From Euzebyella marina (lineage in GTDB: Bacteria > Bacteroidota > Bacteroidia > Flavobacteriales > Flavobacteriaceae), in the NCBI RefSeq assembly GCF_014855515.1, contig NZ_JACYFK010000001.1, forward strand, positions 1,612,001-1,676,000: a stretch of 64,000 nucleotides of DNA, in the 5' to 3' direction. Positions 62,001 to 64,000 of the stretch are shown in pieces. The notes beneath the pieces were generated by a model. That model ran no database searches. It worked only from the letters and a program-made list of their open reading frames with translations, and was not told where the DNA came from. Each line of letters begins with the position of its first letter. The stretch's first letter is position 1. A program made the translations under genes and the position numbers.

Positions 62001-64000
62001 AAAAGATTGGTCAAGCGCAGTGGCCCCGTTGAACATTCGATCCATATTGCCGACATTGGTAACACGCCAATTGTTCAACGATTGGTTATAACTAGTGGCG
62101 CTCCTGAACATGTCTTGCATGGTGGATACCGCCCGAACATTCCAGTTGTTGATAGAGCTATTAAAACTTGTTGCGTTTTGGAACATGCCTTGCATTGTGG
62201 TAACCGATGCGACGTTCCATGAATCTAATGACCGATTAAAAGCTGCGGCTTCTCTGAACATTTGAAACATTGTGGTTACAAAAGAGGTATTCCAATTATC
62301 AATATCTTGGTCAAATAATGTAGCGCCATAGAACATTTCTGCCATATTTTGAGCCTCTCCCGTATTCCAATTATTTAACGGACGGTTAAAAGCCTCGGCA
62401 TTTTGAAACATAGAATCAAAATTAGTGACCACGGCAACATCCCAATCATTCATTTCTTGATCGTACAGTGCGGCATCTTCAAACATCGAAGGCATCAAGG
62501 TTACCGAACTGGTATCCCATGTGTTCAAAGATTGGTTGAAAATTATTGCCTCTTCGAACATATTACTCATGTTGGCCACGGCACTCACATCCCAATTATT
62601 CAAGGGTTGGTCAAACGACACTGCCCCACGGAACATGCGGCTCAAATTAACGACTGAATTCACGTCCCAACTATTTAAAGGTTGGTTAAAAGCTTGGGCG
62701 TAGTTGAACATTGACGCCATATCGGTTACATTGGTAACATTCCATGAATTGATATTCCGGTCAAAAGCATCGGCACTATTGAACATACTGTTCATATTGT
62801 TCACCTGGGCCACATTCCAGTTATCTATGGGTTGGTTGAATGCATTAGCATTGTTGAACATTGACTGCATGGTAGTCACCGATGCAACATCCCAACTGTT
62901 CAGAGGTTGGTTGAATGCGGCCGCATTATGAAACATACCGCTCATTTGAGTCACAGAAGAGACATCCCAACTATCAATATCTTGATTGAACGCTTCTGCG
63001 CTATAGAACATTTCATGCATGTCAAGCACTGAAGACACATTCCAACTGCCAATGGGCTGATCAAAAACTTCAGAACGCACAAACATTTGGCGCATTGAGG
63101 TGACATTGCCAACATCCCAATTGTTCAAGGGTTGATCAAAATTGTCTGTATTACCAAACATACCGCTCATGTTGGTGACAGAAGAAACATCCCAATTATT
63201 AATATTCTGGTTAAAATCTAAAGCCGAGTCAAACATATTGCTCATGGATGTAACGTTGCTTACATTCCAAGAATCCATAGGTTGATTGTAGGTGTAAGCT
63301 TGGTAGAACATAGAGTTCATATTGGTGACGTTGCTAACATTCCAATGATTGATATCGGTGTTGAACAATGAAGCCCTTCTGAACATACTTTGCATACTCG
63401 TAACATTGCTTAGAATAGGATCGTCAGTAGTATTGTATTCCATATTCTCACAGAAATAGAATGTCTGTTGCATGCTTTCCCAGACCTGCGTTCCCCACTG
63501 ATCCATTGATATGAGTTTTAAATTGTCTCTATTCGAAGATGAATGATAGAAGGCAGGAAAATCACCGATAATCGCTATGGTGTAAACACCCGGGTTTAGA
63601 TAAGTATGGGTAATATCGCTGTTAACATTGTTATTGTATTGACCATCGCCCCAATCTATATTGAAATCGTAACTTAAATAATCAGGATAACCGTCGTTAA
63701 GCTCAAGTCTGTATTGGTTTGCATTTGTTGAATTGCTATCTAAGTTTCTTGTATCAATGGTAATCTTAAAAGCATCAGGACTATTGACCCAACTCTCAAC
63801 AACAGTGAAAGAGATTTCTTGACACCCTGTAGCTGGCCCTTCATCATTGTAGGGAACCACAGTCACGTAAACCGTGTCTCCCGCTTGAAATTCATTGGTG
63901 AAATCTAGACCAACGGTATTGCCTACGTCGTAATTATTGGCCGTATTGCCATCGATACTGGCGTAGTTACGTATGCCACCACGTTCAATCTCTAATGTAA
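59016..64000 (-). CDS. Giant type IX-secreted surface protein with DUF285 and Fn3-like repeats (N-terminus outside window)
   Basis: At least 1660 residues; the frame is still open at 64000, so the start and signal peptide are missing. Order from the N-terminal side: one Fn3-like unit (about 63800-64000), a PKD-like segment (NIDWGDGQYNNNVN, HTYLNPGVYTIAI), about 20 tandem 25-residue BspA/DUF285 units (WDVSSVTNMSGMF-type), a linker (EERQAMIDSFGWTFSGDVLD), 8 Fn3-like units of about 98 residues (start CTxLxxPxNGAxDV, end GCTEESFTT), and a type B gliding/T9SS sorting domain (YGFSPNGDFINDVW, VSIFNRWGDLVF, LPAGTYFFKI, GFVVIKR). It is exported by the type IX system with the PorP/SprF partner next door and probably anchored at the surface as an adhesin. 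Ligand unknown. Confidence 0.93.
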   Translation of the reverse strand, partial: TLEIERGGIRNYASIDGNTANNYDVGNTVGLDFTNEFQAGDTVYVTVVPYNDEGPATGCQEISFTVVESWVNSPDAFKITIDTRNLDSNSTNANQYRLELNDGYPDYLSYDFNIDWGDGQYNNNVNSDITHTYLNPGVYTIAIIGDFPAFYHSSSNRDNLKLISMDQWGTQVWESMQQTFYFCENMEYNTTDDPILSNVTSMQSMFRRASLFNTDINHWNVSNVTNMNSMFYQAYTYNQPMDSWNVSNVTSMSNMFDSALDFNQNINNWDVSSVTNMSGMFGNTDNFDQPLNNWDVGNVTSMRQMFVRSEVFDQPIGSWNVSSVLDMHEMFYSAEAFNQDIDSWDVSSVTQMSGMFHNAAAFNQPLNSWDVASVTTMQSMFNNANAFNQPIDNWNVAQVNNMNSMFNSADAFDRNINSWNVTNVTDMASMFNYAQAFNQPLNSWDVNSVVNLSRMFRGAVSFDQPLNNWDVSAVANMSNMFEEAIIFNQSLNTWDTSSVTLMPSMFEDAALYDQEMNDWDVAVVTNFDSMFQNAEAFNRPLNNWNTGEAQNMAEMFYGATLFDQDIDNWNTSFVTTMFQMFREAAAFNRSLDSWNVASVTTMQGMFQNATSFNSSINNWNVRAVSTMQDMFRSATSYNQSLNNWRVTNVGNMDRMFNGATALDQSFDQWLIGTVSMRDMFHDATAFNQYLGDWNVSNVTNMQGMLDDSALSRENYDNTLIAWSEQTLTPGITLGANALPYCDAVEERQAMIDSFGWTFSGDVLDCPIPECTQLAAPLNGDVDVPVNTNITWDPSLYAREYRLTVGTTPGGNDIVNNETIVNETFYEFSSDFTGGETVYVTLIPSNENGDAVGPCTEESFTVTTTPATVPDCTTMNLPVNGATDVAVDTDISWNIISNADGYRLNVGTTTGGTDIVNNEDLGNVTEYEFITDLPENVEIFVTIVPYNDQGDASGCGEESFITEFIPVPPLCTSLSSPANGAVNVAIDTDLSWNTVADATGYLVSVGTTAGGIEVVNNIDVGNVTTYSFDYDLQDNRTYYVRIIPYNAIGDASGCSEEEFTTGTGTLSDPPNCTTLSDPINGANDVPVGADISWNAVANTDGYYLTIGTSSGGTDILNAEDVGNVTMYDLATDLPEATQLFITVVPYNAIGNATGCTEESFTTETLPAAPNCTILNSPSNNAVDVSVSTQLSWDAVSDADGYYLTVGTISGGNDILNAEDTGNVNSYDLADDLPESTEIFVTIVPYNTVGNATGCIEESFTTEALPTAPVCTQLSNPLNGATEVSISTHLNWNSVSNADGYYVTVGTISGGSDILDGEDVASTSFDLATDLPENTQIFVTIVPYNGVGVAVGCTEESFTTEVMGAAPNCTALTSPTNGEANVSISTNLIWASVNNADSYYINVGTSTGGTDILNNELASTNTIALSNNLPEGTEIFVTIVPFNGRGNALGCIEESFTTETFETVPDCTSIIVPENDQFNVHVDTEFVWNSISNADGYYLSLGSSAGSHDILDSEDVGILTSYTPAQPLPYDRDIFVSIVAYNAQGSAIGCTESSFTTQEEPEEEKLETLYGFSPNGDFINDVWSINGIEAYPENTVSIFNRWGDLVFFISGYDNNANVFKGEANQKTKIGAGELPAGTYFFKITLPENHNLKATQGFVVIKR
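59330..61691 (-). repeat. Eight tandem Fn3-like repeats of about 98 residues
   Basis: Each unit opens with C-T followed by PxNGAxDVxVxTxxSW, has an xADGYYLxVGTxxGGxDI core, and closes with IFVTIVPYNxxGxAxGCxEESFTT. The middle copies are closest to each other at DNA level, as expected from recent duplication. The two Cys per unit (opening C and the GC near the end) could form one disulfide. Confidence 0.85.
61850..63420 (-). repeat. About 20 tandem 75-bp DUF285 (BspA-like) repeats
   Basis: Unit consensus is W(D/N)VSxVTxMxxMFxxAxxFNQxIxx, exactly 25 residues (75 bases) each. One unit near the end (WLIGTVSMRDMF) is a residue shorter, and the last (WNVSNVTNMQGMLDD) is divergent. Such repeats form leucine-rich-repeat-like solenoids that bind host or surface ligands. 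Confidence 0.92.

Noticed and set aside
61850-63420. Regular 75-bp repeats that could be read as a CRISPR-like array
   Set aside because: The repeats are coding, in frame over their whole length, and match DUF285 protein repeats. There are no conserved short repeats with unique spacers and no cas genes.
1-64000. Prophage, integrative element or insertion sequence
   Set aside because: No transposase, integrase, phage structural gene, tRNA with attachment site or long terminal repeat was seen; composition looks even.

Overview
The window is chromosomal DNA from a marine member of the Flavobacteriaceae (Bacteroidota), with Zobellia, Maribacter or Arenibacter as the nearest guesses. The evidence is a SusC/SusD pair, a type IX secretion C-terminal domain next to a PorP/SprF protein, FG-GAP/ASPIC lipoproteins, promoters of the TTG-N17-23-TAnnTTTG type, almost no Shine-Dalgarno sites, two secreted sulfatases and a vanadium-haloperoxidase-like lipoprotein. 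The composition is AT-rich and even. I see no rRNA, tRNA, CRISPR array, insertion sequence or prophage.

Left part (1-14.7 kb): the 3' end of a molybdenum hydroxylase; a four-gene minus-strand copper-type cluster (Cys-motif membrane protein, MbnP-like lipoprotein, MbnH-like di-heme lipoprotein, Cys-rich outer-membrane barrel); a glutaryl-CoA dehydrogenase-type enzyme; TrmN6-type tRNA methyltransferase; a sulfatase; a Tat-exported sugar epimerase-type TIM barrel; a FUSC-type membrane protein; rpsP-rimM; and a second sulfatase.

Middle (14.8-33 kb): a DNA polymerase III alpha subunit with a fused proofreading exonuclease, thioredoxin, an HD-phosphohydrolase/Pycsar-type membrane fusion, and divergent from it a very large lipoprotein that joins a metallophosphatase, a kinase-like middle region and an Omp85 barrel. 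These are followed by a beta-propeller lipoprotein, a vanadium-haloperoxidase-like lipoprotein, a YidK-type Na+/solute symporter facing xylA-xylB, and a membrane-anchored GyrI-like protein.

Sugar locus (33-53.4 kb): SusC/SusD and two paralogous FG-GAP/ASPIC lipoproteins on the minus strand are divergent from a plus-strand operon of LacI-type regulator, beta-phosphoglucomutase, GH65 phosphorylase, GH13 enzyme, glycerophosphodiesterase, BaiN/HI0933-type flavoprotein and DUF1697 protein. Two GAAAACgtTTTC-type palindromes lie in the divergent region. The likely flow is import of an alpha-glucooligosaccharide, GH13 trimming, GH65 phosphorolysis to beta-glucose-1-phosphate, and PgmB conversion to glucose-6-phosphate.

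Right part (53.4-64 kb): TspO, then a mevalonate-pathway cluster (diphosphomevalonate decarboxylase, mevalonate kinase-like GHMP kinase, UbiA prenyltransferase), an S4/RluB-like protein that has lost its catalytic aspartate, and on the minus strand a giant type IX-secreted adhesin-like protein (20 tandem 25-residue DUF285 repeats and 8 Fn3-like repeats), open at the right edge, followed by its PorP/SprF partner.

The observations most worth following are the metallophosphatase/kinase-like/Omp85 protein, the HD-PycTM fusion beside it, the MbnP/MbnH cluster, and the catalytically degenerate pseudouridine synthase.
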